From NCBI RefSeq assembly GCF_011753055.1, contig NZ_VWWJ01000005.1, positions 124,001-188,000 of the forward strand: a DNA stretch of 64,000 bases, written 5' to 3'. The translations under genes and the position numbers were made by a program. The notes beneath the pieces were generated by a model, which saw only the letters and a list, made by a program, of their open reading frames with translations, had not been told where the DNA came from and made no database searches. Positions 1-8,548 of this stretch are shown here, one piece after another. Position 1 is the first letter of the stretch; every line of letters starts with the position of its first letter. Source of the DNA: Burkholderia sp. Ax-1719 (GTDB lineage: Bacteria; Pseudomonadota; Gammaproteobacteria; Burkholderiales; Burkholderiaceae).

Positions 1-1
1 T

Positions 2-46
2 CAGATCAGCAATCCGTTCTACACGCCCAAGGCCAAAGCGGCCTGA
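2..46 (+). CDS. 3' end of an unidentified gene (partial)
   Basis: Only the last 14 codons and a TGA stop are inside the window; the peptide ends NPFYTPKAKAA. Nothing in this tail identifies a family. It ends 28 bases before the ATG of the aldo/keto reductase, so it is probably the preceding gene of the same operon. Confidence 0.5.
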   Translation, partial: QISNPFYTPKAKAA

Positions 47-74
47 GTCGCGACTCTTCTATCAGGTGACTACG

Positions 75-1094
75 ATGCAATACGTGCAACTCGGCCGCTC
101 TGGCCTGAAAGTGTCACGCCTGTGCCTTGGCACGATGAATATGGGCACGCCCGACTGGAAGCCCTGGATCTATAACGAAGAGCAAAGCGAGCCGATCGTG
201 CGCCACGCGCTCGAAGCGGGCGTGAACTTTATCGACCTCGCAGACTTCTATTCGACCGGCGTGGGCGAGGAAGTCGTGGGCCGCATCGTCAAGCGCATCG
301 CGAAGCGCGACGAACTCGTGCTGACCACCAAGGTGGGTTATCCGATTGGCGGCGGCGTGAATAATCAGGGCCATTCGCGCAAGCACATCATGGATGGCAT
401 CGACGGTTCGCTGCGCCGTCTGCAAACCGATTACGTCGACGTCTACATGCTCCATTACTTCGACGTGAATACGCCCGTCGAAGAAACGATGGACGCGCTC
501 AACGATATCGTGCGCTCGGGCAAGGCGCGTTATATCGGCGTATCGACCATGTTTACGTGGCAGTTCGCAAAGATCCTGCAGGCCTGCGAGCGCTATAACT
601 TCGCACGCCCGATCAATATGCAGTTGCAACTGAACTGCGCCTATCGCGAGGAAGAGCGCGAGATGGTGCCGTTCTGCCAGGATCAGGGCGTGGGCGTTTC
701 GGTTTTCAGCCCGCTGGCTCGCGGCCTGTTGTCGGGCGACGCGAAGTCGGTGCGCAACCAGACTGACTTCTTCACCACGCAGATGTACGACGATCAGGTT
801 TCGCGTGACGTGGCGATTTCGGTAGCCGAAGTGGCCGAAGCGCGCGGCGTGTCGTGCGCGCAGATCGCTCAGGCGTGGGTGCTGAATCGTCCGGGGATTT
901 CGTCGATGCTGGTGGGCGCGGATACCGTTGCGCAATTCGACAGCGCGCTCGCCGCACTCGACACGAAGCTCGACGCCGATGAAATCTACGAACTCGATCG
1001 CAACTACACGCCGTGCGACGTGATCAACGACTACGTGACGTCGCGCATTCCGCGCGTGCCGCGCGCATCGCGCCGCCTGGAGATTGCAGCATGA
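75..1094 (+). CDS. Aldo/keto reductase
   Basis: A 339-residue NAD(P)H-dependent aldo/keto reductase with a TIM-barrel fold, expected to be cytosolic and to interconvert a carbonyl compound and an alcohol. The usual catalytic tetrad can be placed: Asp and Tyr in the segment LADFYSTGVGEE, Lys in TTKVG and His in MLHYFD. The N-terminus MQYVQLGRSGLKVSRLCLGT is typical of the family. An in-frame GTG nine bases upstream (66) is possible, but ATG at 75 gives the normal family N-terminus. Its stop overlaps the next start (ATGA at 1091), so it is translationally coupled to an aldehyde dehydrogenase. Together they could reduce or oxidise an aldehyde made by the upstream, mostly unseen gene. The substrate cannot be read from the sequence. 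Confidence 0.9.
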   Translation: MQYVQLGRSGLKVSRLCLGTMNMGTPDWKPWIYNEEQSEPIVRHALEAGVNFIDLADFYSTGVGEEVVGRIVKRIAKRDELVLTTKVGYPIGGGVNNQGHSRKHIMDGIDGSLRRLQTDYVDVYMLHYFDVNTPVEETMDALNDIVRSGKARYIGVSTMFTWQFAKILQACERYNFARPINMQLQLNCAYREEEREMVPFCQDQGVGVSVFSPLARGLLSGDAKSVRNQTDFFTTQMYDDQVSRDVAISVAEVAEARGVSCAQIAQAWVLNRPGISSMLVGADTVAQFDSALAALDTKLDADEIYELDRNYTPCDVINDYVTSRIPRVPRASRRLEIAA

Positions 1095-2545
1095 TCGACG
1101 GTCTCAAGGAAACACGTTTGCTGCGCACGTCGAGCTTTATCGACGGCGAATGGGTGGCGGGCGACAGCACCTTCGCGGTGATCGATCCGGCAACGGGCAA
1201 GCCGCTGGCAGAAGTCGCGCGTGCAGGGGCGCGCGAAACGCTGCAAGCCGTGGCGGCCGCTTCGCATGCGTTCCCGGCGTGGCGCGACGCCACGGCGGCA
1301 GAGCGCGGCGCGAAGGTGCGCCGCTGGGGCGAGTTGATGGTCGCGCATCGCGAAGACCTCGCGCGCATCATGGTGGCCGAGCAGGGCAAGCCGTATGCGG
1401 AAGCGCTGGGTGAAGTGGGCTACGCGGCGAGCTTTCTCACGTGGTTCGCGGAAGAAGCGCGCCGTGCATATGGCGATGTAATTCCGGCGCCGAAGAAGGG
1501 CTCGCGTATCGTCGTGACGAAGGAAGCCGTGGGCGTGGTCGGCGCGATTACGCCGTGGAATTTCCCGCTCGCAATGGTTACGCGCAAGGCCGGACCGGCG
1601 CTGGCGGCGGGCTGCACGATGGTGCTCAAGCCGTCCGAGGAAACGCCGTTGAGCGCATTCGCGCTTGCCGTGCTGGCGGAAGAAGCAGGCATTCCGCGCG
1701 GCGCGTTCAACGTCGTGACGGGCGACGCGCCGGCGATTGGCGACACGCTGATGGCGTCGAAGGCCGTGCGCAAGATCTCGTTCACGGGATCGACGCGGGT
1801 GGGCAAGCTGCTGATGCGCGCCGCCGCGGATAGCGTCAAGAAGGTTTCGCTCGAACTGGGCGGCAACGCGCCGTTCATCGTATTCGATGACGCCGATCTG
1901 GACGCCGCCGTGGAAGGCGCGATGGCATCGAAGTTTCGCAACACGGGGCAGACCTGCGTGTGCGTGAACCGCTTCTATGTTCAGGCGGGCGTGCATGATG
2001 CGTTCGTCGAAAAGCTGACGGCGGCAGTTCGCGCGCTGCGCGTATCGAACGGCATGGAGGCGGGCGCGACGCAGGGGCCGCTCATCAACGCCGCGGCGCT
2101 GCGCAAGGTTGAAGCACATGTGAGCGATGCGCGCGAAAAGGGCGGTGAGATCGTGTGTGGCGGCAAGGCGCACGCTTTGGGCGGCACGTTCTACGAGCCG
2201 ACCATCATCACCGGCGCACATGGCGGCATGATGCTCGCGCACGAAGAGACCTTCGGTCCGGTGGCTGCTGTGTTCCGTTTCGAAACCGAAGAGGAAGCGA
2301 TCCAGGCGGCGAACGACACCGAGTTTGGTTTGTCGGCGTACTTCTATGCGCGCGATATCGGCCGCGTGTGGCGGGTGGCGGGCGCGCTGGAAAGCGGTAT
2401 GGTCGGCATCAACGAAGGGATCATTTCGACCGAGGTCGCGCCGTTCGGCGGCGTGAAGGAATCGGGCCTCGGACGCGAAGGATCGAAGTACGGTCTCGAT
2501 GAGTATCTTGAGACGAAGTACATGATGATGGGTGGGTTGGGGTGA
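1091..2545 (+). CDS. NAD(P)-dependent aldehyde dehydrogenase, succinate-semialdehyde dehydrogenase type
   Basis: A 484-residue cytosolic aldehyde dehydrogenase that oxidises an aldehyde to the acid. Family landmarks are the NAD-binding TPWNFPLAM segment, the general base Glu in LELGGN (about residue 254) and the nucleophile Cys in GQTCVCVNR (about 289). The opening MIDGLKETRLL and the overall length fit the GabD (succinate semialdehyde dehydrogenase) clade, but the true substrate may be another aldehyde. ATG at 1091 overlaps the stop of the aldo/keto reductase by four bases. An upstream in-frame ATG at 1013 would lie inside the previous gene and is rejected. A strong hairpin terminator follows at 2594. 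Confidence 0.9.
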   Translation: MIDGLKETRLLRTSSFIDGEWVAGDSTFAVIDPATGKPLAEVARAGARETLQAVAAASHAFPAWRDATAAERGAKVRRWGELMVAHREDLARIMVAEQGKPYAEALGEVGYAASFLTWFAEEARRAYGDVIPAPKKGSRIVVTKEAVGVVGAITPWNFPLAMVTRKAGPALAAGCTMVLKPSEETPLSAFALAVLAEEAGIPRGAFNVVTGDAPAIGDTLMASKAVRKISFTGSTRVGKLLMRAAADSVKKVSLELGGNAPFIVFDDADLDAAVEGAMASKFRNTGQTCVCVNRFYVQAGVHDAFVEKLTAAVRALRVSNGMEAGATQGPLINAAALRKVEAHVSDAREKGGEIVCGGKAHALGGTFYEPTIITGAHGGMMLAHEETFGPVAAVFRFETEEEAIQAANDTEFGLSAYFYARDIGRVWRVAGALESGMVGINEGIISTEVAPFGGVKESGLGREGSKYGLDEYLETKYMMMGGLG

Positions 2546-2593
2546 ACTTCATCCAGTGTTGAGCGTTCTCCACGCATTGCTCTTTATGGGCGA

Positions 2594-2627
2594 AAGCCGC
2601 TACGTGAAAACGGGGCGGCTTTTTTTG
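2594..2627 (+). terminator. Rho-independent terminator of the reductase/dehydrogenase operon
   Basis: AAGCCGC (2594-2600) pairs with GCGGCTT (2615-2621) and is followed by a run of seven T. It lies 48 bases after the dehydrogenase stop. Confidence 0.8.
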
Positions 2628-2762
2628 TTGTGCGCGTGTGTACGCGGTCAAGATTCAGCCGTTTCTGATTTCCTCTGCAGATCAGTTCAAGGACTCTGAT
2701 AGTCGCTTCGCCGACCGGAAGCGATACATCGATTGCTGAAAACTCAGAGCGGAGGATGACAG

Positions 2763-3356
2763 GTGCCAAATCCCAAAACAATTGTCAGGACCAACTCGAC
2801 GCCAAATTCGATCTACGAAGTGCATTTAAGGGCCGTGACGTTCGACGAACTGTGGTCCGCATATCCAGACGAGGAAGACCCGTTTGTCGATCCGAAGACA
2901 GGAAAAGTGCCCGCCTACGCAGATAATCAATGTGCAATCCGACTAAGCCTGACGCTTCACCGTGTCGGCATTGCGATGAAGTCGTTTCGAGGTGAAGGGC
3001 AGATTCTTGTCGACGGCAAGCGAACCTCGTTGCGTGCGCGGGAGATGGCCGAGTGGTTGAAGTTACGTCCAATGGCGGGCTTGCCGTTGCCGGTCGATGT
3101 AACGGGCGCAGACTGGCAGAGCAAAATCAAGGGCAAGAGGGGCATCGTGTTCTTTTCCGGCTACTGGGCGCGGCAGACCGATCACAATGGCCAGGTTACG
3201 GGCGATCATATCGACCTATGGAACGGCAATACTTTGACCTCGCCGGGGATTCAAGGAAGGCTTACGTCGTTCTTCCGGTTCCGGCTAGGCCAGAATTCAG
3301 CCTGGTATTCGGACCTTGGAAAATCAAAGCAAATCCTCTTTTGGGAAGTCAAATGA
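2763..3356 (+). CDS. tae4: Tae4-like type VI secretion amidase effector (peptidoglycan hydrolase)
   Basis: A 197-residue protein matching the Tae4 family of T6SS effectors, which are NlpC/P60-like cysteine amidases that cut peptide cross-links of peptidoglycan in target cells. Seen here: the N-terminal TFDELWSAYP block, the nucleophile Cys57 in NQCAIRLS, and His149 and Asp151 in GDHIDLWNG. There is no signal peptide, as expected for an effector delivered by T6SS. The start is GTG at 2763 behind GGAGGATGACAG. It overlaps by ATGA with a small membrane protein that is the likely immunity partner. The gene is visibly less GC-rich than its neighbours, which suggests transfer. It has a diverged relative at 37414-38001 that shares the same motifs. 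No PAAR, VgrG or Hcp gene is next to this copy. Confidence 0.82.
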   Translation: MPNPKTIVRTNSTPNSIYEVHLRAVTFDELWSAYPDEEDPFVDPKTGKVPAYADNQCAIRLSLTLHRVGIAMKSFRGEGQILVDGKRTSLRAREMAEWLKLRPMAGLPLPVDVTGADWQSKIKGKRGIVFFSGYWARQTDHNGQVTGDHIDLWNGNTLTSPGIQGRLTSFFRFRLGQNSAWYSDLGKSKQILFWEVK

Positions 3357-3688
3357 GGCGCCTCGTGGTGACTGGACTATTCCTCGTTGCGGGACTTTTT
3401 ACATCGTGGATATCGATGCTATTCGCGAGTTGGATTGCGTCGCGATTTGCGTGGCCATTGATCGATACGAGTTGGCATCCATGTTGGGACGCGGAGCGTT
3501 GTCAGGTTTCGTGGCTAGGCGATGCGATGGTTGTGGCGTCGATAATCGGCCCAGCGTTAGTTTGGGCTATGGTTGGATTTTGGCTGGCGAAAGAACTTCT
3601 GCCGCTTCAACTCAGCAGGCGCATAGTGCCGATGGCTATCGCGACGTTGGCGTTTTACCTTGTGCTCTACGTCGCCGTCTGGCCCTAG
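3353..3688 (+). CDS. Small membrane protein, putative Tae4 immunity partner
   Basis: A 111-residue hydrophobic protein with about three membrane segments (roughly residues 5-27, 57-78 and 90-108). A Trp/Cys-rich loop (WHPCWDAERC, about 41-50) lies between the first two. ATG overlaps the effector stop (ATGA at 3353), so the pair is translationally coupled, as effector and immunity genes usually are. Known Tai4 immunity proteins are small soluble periplasmic dimers. This protein is membrane-embedded and is not recognisably Tai4. The immunity role is inferred only from position, coupling and the parallel arrangement at 37205-37417. It could instead be an unrelated inner-membrane protein. Confidence 0.6.
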   Translation: MRRLVVTGLFLVAGLFTSWISMLFASWIASRFAWPLIDTSWHPCWDAERCQVSWLGDAMVVASIIGPALVWAMVGFWLAKELLPLQLSRRIVPMAIATLAFYLVLYVAVWP

Positions 3689-3721
3689 CTTCGACGAGAC
3701 TTCATATCGGTGAGGGCACAG

Positions 3722-4630
3722 TCACGCGTTCACCGCGTGCCGCCCCACCAACCACTGACTGAAATTCCTCACCCGCACAGTCTCCTGCACCTCGGGCCGC
3801 ACATCGAGCCAATACCCAGAAGGCCCGTCCACCTCGATCTCGCTTAACTGCACGAGCGTCCCGTTCGCCAGTTCCTGTTCGATCATGTGCCTGTCCGCCA
3901 CGGCAATGCCCAGGCCTGCCACTGCCGCATGAATCACCTGATCGAGCGTACTGAACTCCAGCTCGCCGCGTGGTGCCATTTCCACGTCCAGCGCGGCCGC
4001 TTCGAGCCACGCCTCCCACACCAGCAAACGGCGATCGATGTCGAGAATATAAAGCCACGGATGCTGCGCCAGAATCTCACGCAGCGCATCCGCGTTTTCA
4101 GGCACATGAGAGAACTCGCGCGCGGATCCGACCAGCACATGCCGCTCGCGCATCAGCAATGTCGATTGTCCTCCCGGCAGCGGTTCCATACCGAAGCGTA
4201 TCTGGCAATCCTCATTGCGTTCGCTGCCATGCAAAGGGCCATATTCGTTCGTGATGGAGATACGCAGATCGGGATGAAGCATCTGGAAATCGCGCAGACG
4301 CGGCGTAAGCCAGCGGGTCGCAAGCGTGGGCGCGGCGTTCAGGCTCAGCAGACTGTTCGAAGGATCGGCGCGAATCGTATCGAGCGTATGAGCAATGCTG
4401 TCGAACGCAGCCTGCAACGTAGGCAGTAGACGCTTGCCCGCAGCAGTAATCTCCAGCCGATGGTGATGCCGCATGAACAGCGGAGTGCCCAGATAATCTT
4501 CGAGCAGGCGGATCTGGCGGCTGATCGCGCCTTGTGTGACGTGCAGATTCTGCGCCGCCTTGGTGAAGCTGAGAGTACGGCTGGCCTCTTCGAATGAACG
4601 CAGGGCCGAAAGGGAAGGAAGGCGGCGCAT
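3722..4630 (-). CDS. LysR family transcriptional regulator (GcvA-like)
   Basis: A 302-residue regulator. The N-terminal winged helix-turn-helix spans about residues 1-65 (LSALRSFEEASRTLSFTKAA, VTQGAISRQI), followed by a periplasmic-binding-protein-like effector domain. The SFTKAAQNLHVTQGAISRQIR pattern resembles the GcvA/AmpR branch. It faces the same way as the porin at 4711-5847 but is separated from it by a hairpin terminator, so it has its own promoter. Target genes are unknown; the porin next door is one candidate. Confidence 0.88.
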   Translation of the reverse strand: MRRLPSLSALRSFEEASRTLSFTKAAQNLHVTQGAISRQIRLLEDYLGTPLFMRHHHRLEITAAGKRLLPTLQAAFDSIAHTLDTIRADPSNSLLSLNAAPTLATRWLTPRLRDFQMLHPDLRISITNEYGPLHGSERNEDCQIRFGMEPLPGGQSTLLMRERHVLVGSAREFSHVPENADALREILAQHPWLYILDIDRRLLVWEAWLEAAALDVEMAPRGELEFSTLDQVIHAAVAGLGIAVADRHMIEQELANGTLVQLSEIEVDGPSGYWLDVRPEVQETVRVRNFSQWLVGRHAVNA

Positions 4631-4673
4631 GCTGCAACCTCTTGATACGGAACGATACGGATAGCTAAATCGA

Positions 4674-4697
4674 AAACGCCGGCTCGCGCCGGCGTTT
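4674..4697 (-). terminator. Terminator of the porin gene 4711-5847
   Basis: AAACGCCGGC and GCCGGCGTTT form a perfect 10-bp stem around a TCGC loop. On the minus strand the stem ends in GTTTT, just after the porin stop. Confidence 0.8.
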
Positions 4698-4710
4698 CAA
4701 ACAGCGGGTG

Positions 4711-5847
4711 TCAGAAGGAGTGGGTGATGCCCACGCGGCTGACTACCTGGTTCTGCGTGCTCGACGGGTTGAAGCCCGTGATCTGTGCGTTTTCTGCGCC
4801 GCCCGCTGCGTGCTGGTACGAGCCCATCGCGTAGACCGACGTGCGCTTGGAGATCGAGTATTGCGCGATCAGGTTGACCTGATGGTACTTGGGCGAGGCG
4901 TCGGTGGCGTGATCCTGGCCCATCGTAAAGGTGTAGCCCGCGCCCACCGTGAAGGCCGGCGTGATCGCATACGTACCCGACAGTTCGTAGTTCTGGAAGT
5001 GCAGGTCGTGGCTGCCGTTACCCGAAGAGAAGTCGACATTCGAGTAATTGGCCATCATCTTGAGGCTGCCCAGCACGTACGATGCGCCCGCCGAGAGAAT
5101 CCCCTGGTAGCGGGCATTCGCCAGCGCGTTACCGTAGATGGTGTTCACGTAGCCGCCGCCGCTGCCGTAACCGGCCACCGCCGAAATCGGATCGTTGATG
5201 CGCAGGTAACCCACGCCCGCGCTGAACGAGCCGAGCGTGTACGCGGCTGCCGCGCTATACGAGGCATTGTTCGAGAACTGGCCCGCCTGGCCGCCGAACG
5301 AGTAGTGGCCTTCGAACTGGAAGCCCGCCATCACCGGGCTGATGTACTTGACGGCGTTGTTGACCGGGAACCCGTTGTCGAGGTTGTCCATGTCGTTCGG
5401 GTGCGCGAAGTACCAGCCGCCATAGTTGCCGTTCAGCGAATACGGCTCGATCAGGTCGACCGTGGCGTCCCACTGCTTGCCCAGGGTGATCTGGCCGTAT
5501 TGTTCCGACTTCACGCCCACATACGCATTGCGCGAGAACATCAGGCCGCCGCCTGCTGCGCCGGTGGCCGCGTTGAAGCCGCTTTCGAGGCGGAAGATCG
5601 CCGAATAGCCGCCGCCCAGGTCTTCCGAACCGCGCAGGCCCCAGCGGCTGCCTGCCGGCACGCCGCTTTGCATCTGCACCAGACGGCCACCGCTGCCCGG
5701 CACGAGGTTGCCGTTCGCGCCGTTGACGACGTTGTTGGCATAGTCCACGCCCAGATCGATGATGCCGTACAGCGTGACGCTGCTTTGCGCGTGTGCGCCT
5801 GCCGCAGCCAGCGCGAGCGGCAGCGCCGCGAGAAGTTTCTTCTTCAC
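4711..5847 (-). CDS. Outer-membrane general porin (Gram-negative porin family, OmpC-like)
   Basis: A 378-residue trimeric beta-barrel porin for passive entry of small solutes. A signal peptide (KKKLLAALPLALAAAGAHA) is followed by the family start QSSVTLYGIIDLG, and the protein ends with the phenylalanine needed for outer-membrane assembly (VGITHSF). GTG at 5847 was chosen because AAGGAGACTCGGA lies right before it and it gives a normal signal peptide. An in-frame ATG at 5922 would add an implausible leader. It is the first of three porins of this family in the window and has its own terminator at 4674. Confidence 0.9.
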   Translation of the reverse strand: MKKKLLAALPLALAAAGAHAQSSVTLYGIIDLGVDYANNVVNGANGNLVPGSGGRLVQMQSGVPAGSRWGLRGSEDLGGGYSAIFRLESGFNAATGAAGGGLMFSRNAYVGVKSEQYGQITLGKQWDATVDLIEPYSLNGNYGGWYFAHPNDMDNLDNGFPVNNAVKYISPVMAGFQFEGHYSFGGQAGQFSNNASYSAAAAYTLGSFSAGVGYLRINDPISAVAGYGSGGGYVNTIYGNALANARYQGILSAGASYVLGSLKMMANYSNVDFSSGNGSHDLHFQNYELSGTYAITPAFTVGAGYTFTMGQDHATDASPKYHQVNLIAQYSISKRTSVYAMGSYQHAAGGAENAQITGFNPSSTQNQVVSRVGITHSF

Positions 5848-5972
5848 TCCGAGTCTCCTTGTTTGAACGCCGCTCGCTGCGGCGCTTTTTTCTGCTTGTT
5901 CTGCCTGAATACTGACTTGCATGATTACCTGGTATAACGAAATAAGTCCGGATCGAATGCAGATGGGACGCT

Positions 5973-6001
5973 GATCGAACGCTCAGATTGAGCGCCCGAT
6001 C
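5973..6001. other. Inverted repeat between porin promoter region and binding-protein stop
   Basis: GATCG-AA-CGCTCA-GAT-TGAGCG-CC-CGATC can form a stepped hairpin just after the stop of the gene at 6008-7060 (minus strand). There is no T run, so it is a weak terminator or an mRNA-end stabiliser. Confidence 0.4.
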
Positions 6002-6007
6002 GAACGA

Positions 6008-7060
6008 TTACGCGCCCAGCGACTTCTGCACCTTTGTCGCGACATCGGCGGGCACCCACGTCTTCCACATTTCCGGATGGGTCTTGAGGAACTTGATCGC
6101 TTCGTCCTGGGCATCGACCTTATGCTCGGTCATGTCGAGAATCGTCGTGTTCAGGAAGTCGATCGGGAAGTTGACCTTGGAGAAGAAGGTCATCACGTCC
6201 GGTTCGGCTTGATAAAAAGGCGTGGAAACACCGATCTTCAGTTGCGAGACCAGATACGACGACGCGCACGGCTGCGTGCTGTTGGCGTCGCGCAGCGTCT
6301 TCCAGCAGGCTTCGTTGAACGGCGGCATCTTCAGTTGCACGAACTTGTACTTCGCCATCAACGCGGCCGGTTCCCAGTAATACGTGAGGATCGGCTTGCC
6401 ACGCGCATAGGCCGAGGAAATCGCCGCGTCGAGCGCCGCGCCGGTGCCGGGGCGGAAGTTCGTATAGCTGTCGTCGAGCTTGAGCAGCTTCAGGAGGCGC
6501 GTGTTCACGCGCTCGCAGTCCCAGCCCGACGGGCAGTTCAGGAAGCGACCACGATCCGGTTCCTCGTCGTCGGTGAAAAGCGTCTTGTATTTCGGCAGAT
6601 CGCTCACGGATTGCAGGTCGGGCGCGCTCGCTTTGATACCGCGTTTCGGGTCGCCGTGAATCACGTAGTCGGGCACGTACCAGCCCTCCTTGGTGCCGCC
6701 CGGCAGCGTATCACCCACCAGCTTCACCGAACCAGCCTTGACGGCGCCCGCGATGATTTCCGAGCGGCCCGTCCATTGTTCGGACCACACTTGCAGATCG
6801 TTGCGCGAGAGCGCCGTTTCGGTGGCGGCGGTGCTGCCCGGCACGCTATCGGTCTGGCAGCCGTAACCGTTCTTGACGATGTAGCGCAGCACTTCGCTCG
6901 TAAAGTTGCCGCTTTCCCAGGTAACGCCTGCGAAATGGACCGGTTTGCCCTGGCTGCACCAGTTGCCCGCGGCGTGCGCGGGAACCGTGGCGACGGCGAT
7001 CGGCGCAGCGATCAGGGCCGCGCGGATGGCGGCCAGAATCGGTCGGCTTAACTTTCTCAT
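6008..7060 (-). CDS. Periplasmic substrate-binding protein, glycine betaine/proline type (ProX/OpuAC-like)
   Basis: A 350-residue exported binding protein of the family that captures quaternary amines such as glycine betaine, choline or carnitine for an ABC importer. It has a signal peptide ending near PAHAAGN. The mature protein carries the family block VTWESGNFTSEVLRYIV and scattered Trp/Tyr residues of the kind that form the aromatic cage. Four or more cysteines (for example in GYGCQTD and NCPSGWDCER) suggest disulfides. ATG at 7060 sits behind AGAAGGAGACATGTC. No permease or ATPase gene is adjacent, so it must work with a transporter encoded elsewhere. It reads in the same direction as the enolase-superfamily gene upstream (138-base gap). 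Confidence 0.85.
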   Translation of the reverse strand: MRKLSRPILAAIRAALIAAPIAVATVPAHAAGNWCSQGKPVHFAGVTWESGNFTSEVLRYIVKNGYGCQTDSVPGSTAATETALSRNDLQVWSEQWTGRSEIIAGAVKAGSVKLVGDTLPGGTKEGWYVPDYVIHGDPKRGIKASAPDLQSVSDLPKYKTLFTDDEEPDRGRFLNCPSGWDCERVNTRLLKLLKLDDSYTNFRPGTGAALDAAISSAYARGKPILTYYWEPAALMAKYKFVQLKMPPFNEACWKTLRDANSTQPCASSYLVSQLKIGVSTPFYQAEPDVMTFFSKVNFPIDFLNTTILDMTEHKVDAQDEAIKFLKTHPEMWKTWVPADVATKVQKSLGA

Positions 7061-7198
7061 GACATGTCTCCTTCTATTGGAATTGTTTCGGAATGCTTCG
7101 GGTTTAGTCCGGTCGTTCGCGAAATCTTTGCTTTGCCGGAGCGGGTCAATCATGTGTCGACCCGCTTGATTCGGATGTCGTTTTTCGAGCGTCGGGTG

Positions 7199-8329
7199 CT
7201 AGTCGTAGCGGCTGTCGTTCGCGCGCGTCGCGGTCAGCACGGCTTCATCGAGTTCGATGCCCAGGCCCGGCGCGTCGCCCAGATCGATCCAGCCTTGCGC
7301 GTCCGTTTCGATGGCGCGCGTGAGCGGAAAATCACGGCGCGCGGGCGTCCATTCTGGCGGGTCGTAGGGGAATTCGACGAAGGGTGCATTGCCCGCGCCC
7401 GCCGTCACATGCAGATTGGCGGCAAGGCCGATGCCGTTGCCCCAGGTGTGCGGCGTGAACATCCTGCCGTTGGCTTCGATCTGCGCGGCCAGACGTCGGG
7501 CCCCTTCCATGCCGAGCGAGCAGACCACATCGGGCTGATACACATCGAGGCAATCGTGCGCGAGCAGCGCTGCGAATTCGTGCGCCTCGCGCGTCATCTC
7601 GCCGCCTGCGATGCGCACCTCGGTCGAGCCGCGCAGTTGGGCATGACCGGCGTAATCGCCGCGATGCAGCGGTTCTTCCACCCAGTAAGGGCGATAGCGT
7701 TCGATCTGGCGGATCACGGCGAGCGCGTCTTCCATGCGCCACGGCGCCTGGGTGTCCCAGGGCATGCGCCAGCCTTGGTTGCAGTCCACCATGATGTCGA
7801 TGGCGTCGCCCGCGGCTTCGCGCACGGCGGCCAGCGCAGCGATATCGTCGGCGAGACTGGCGCGGCCAAAGCGCACCTTGAGCGCCGGAAAGCCGCGCGC
7901 CACTGCGTGTTCGGCCCACTGCGCCATGCCGTCGAGAGAGCGATGCACGCCCGACGACGCATAGGCCCGCACCCGCCGCGCGCGGCCACCGGCCATCTGC
8001 CAGCACGGCTGGCCGAGTATCTTGCCGGCCAGATCCCAGAGCGCGACATCGAGCGGCCAGAGACGGCCCGCGTGGAAACTCAGGTTGTCGAGCACGGCCG
8101 AATGGCGCGCGAGATCGAGCGGATCAGCGCCGATAAACAGATCGCGATAGTCGTCGAAGCCATACATGGCGTCGCCCGAACCGATGCCCACACGTCCTTC
8201 GGTGTCCTCCACACGCACGATGGTCGCCGGGAAGGCGCGGCGCGGACGGCTGTCCCAGGAGGCGGGAAACGGCGGGTCGAGCGGCAGGCGATGCTGGCTG
8301 ACCGTGATGCGGGCGATGCGATTTGTCAT
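7199..8329 (-). CDS. Mandelate racemase / muconate lactonizing (enolase superfamily) enzyme
   Basis: A 376-residue enolase-superfamily enzyme that removes a proton next to a carboxylate using Mg2+. The capping domain covers about residues 1-120 and the barrel the rest. Metal ligands fit Asp182 (VDCNQGW), Glu218 or Glu219 (EEP) and Glu244 (AGGE). Acid/base candidates are Lys151 with Arg153 (LKVRFG) and His294 (TPHTWG) paired with Asp267. The K-x-R and late His place it in the mandelate-racemase-like group, which includes sugar-acid dehydratases and racemases; the substrate is not evident. It is divergent from a MocR regulator (8549), and the binding protein at 6008-7060 lies downstream, so the three may form one catabolic cassette. 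Confidence 0.85.
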   Translation of the reverse strand: MTNRIARITVSQHRLPLDPPFPASWDSRPRRAFPATIVRVEDTEGRVGIGSGDAMYGFDDYRDLFIGADPLDLARHSAVLDNLSFHAGRLWPLDVALWDLAGKILGQPCWQMAGGRARRVRAYASSGVHRSLDGMAQWAEHAVARGFPALKVRFGRASLADDIAALAAVREAAGDAIDIMVDCNQGWRMPWDTQAPWRMEDALAVIRQIERYRPYWVEEPLHRGDYAGHAQLRGSTEVRIAGGEMTREAHEFAALLAHDCLDVYQPDVVCSLGMEGARRLAAQIEANGRMFTPHTWGNGIGLAANLHVTAGAGNAPFVEFPYDPPEWTPARRDFPLTRAIETDAQGWIDLGDAPGLGIELDEAVLTATRANDSRYD

Positions 8330-8420
8330 GGCGCGTGTGGCGTCGCTTTTGGCGCGCTGAAAGCAGCGCCGGTCGGCGATTGTCTCCTTGGCCTGTGCTG
8401 GCGTTACGGCATCCTAGAGG

Positions 8421-8450
8421 GTCAATTAGTGGCACTCAATGAAGTCAATT
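8421..8450. promoter_or_regulatory. Direct repeat, candidate MocR operator
   Basis: GTCAATT occurs at 8421-8427 and again at 8444-8450, 23 bases apart on the same face of the helix, in the intergenic region between the divergent enolase-family gene and the MocR gene. MocR proteins commonly bind two direct repeats spaced about two turns apart. The repeat lies just upstream of the likely MocR promoter. Confidence 0.5.
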
Positions 8451-8466
8451 CAAGTAAATGACAGCC

Positions 8467-8494
8467 TTCAATTCCCCGGATTGGGCGCGATAAT
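8467..8494 (+). promoter_or_regulatory. Candidate promoter of the MocR gene
   Basis: TTCAAT (8467-8472), 16 bases, then GATAAT (8489-8494), 54 bases ahead of the chosen ATG at 8549. Assigned by eye only. Confidence 0.4.
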
Positions 8495-8548
8495 GACGCA
8501 GCGGTCGTGCGGGGGCGCGACGCGCTTCGACCCCTCGGGAAAACACCC

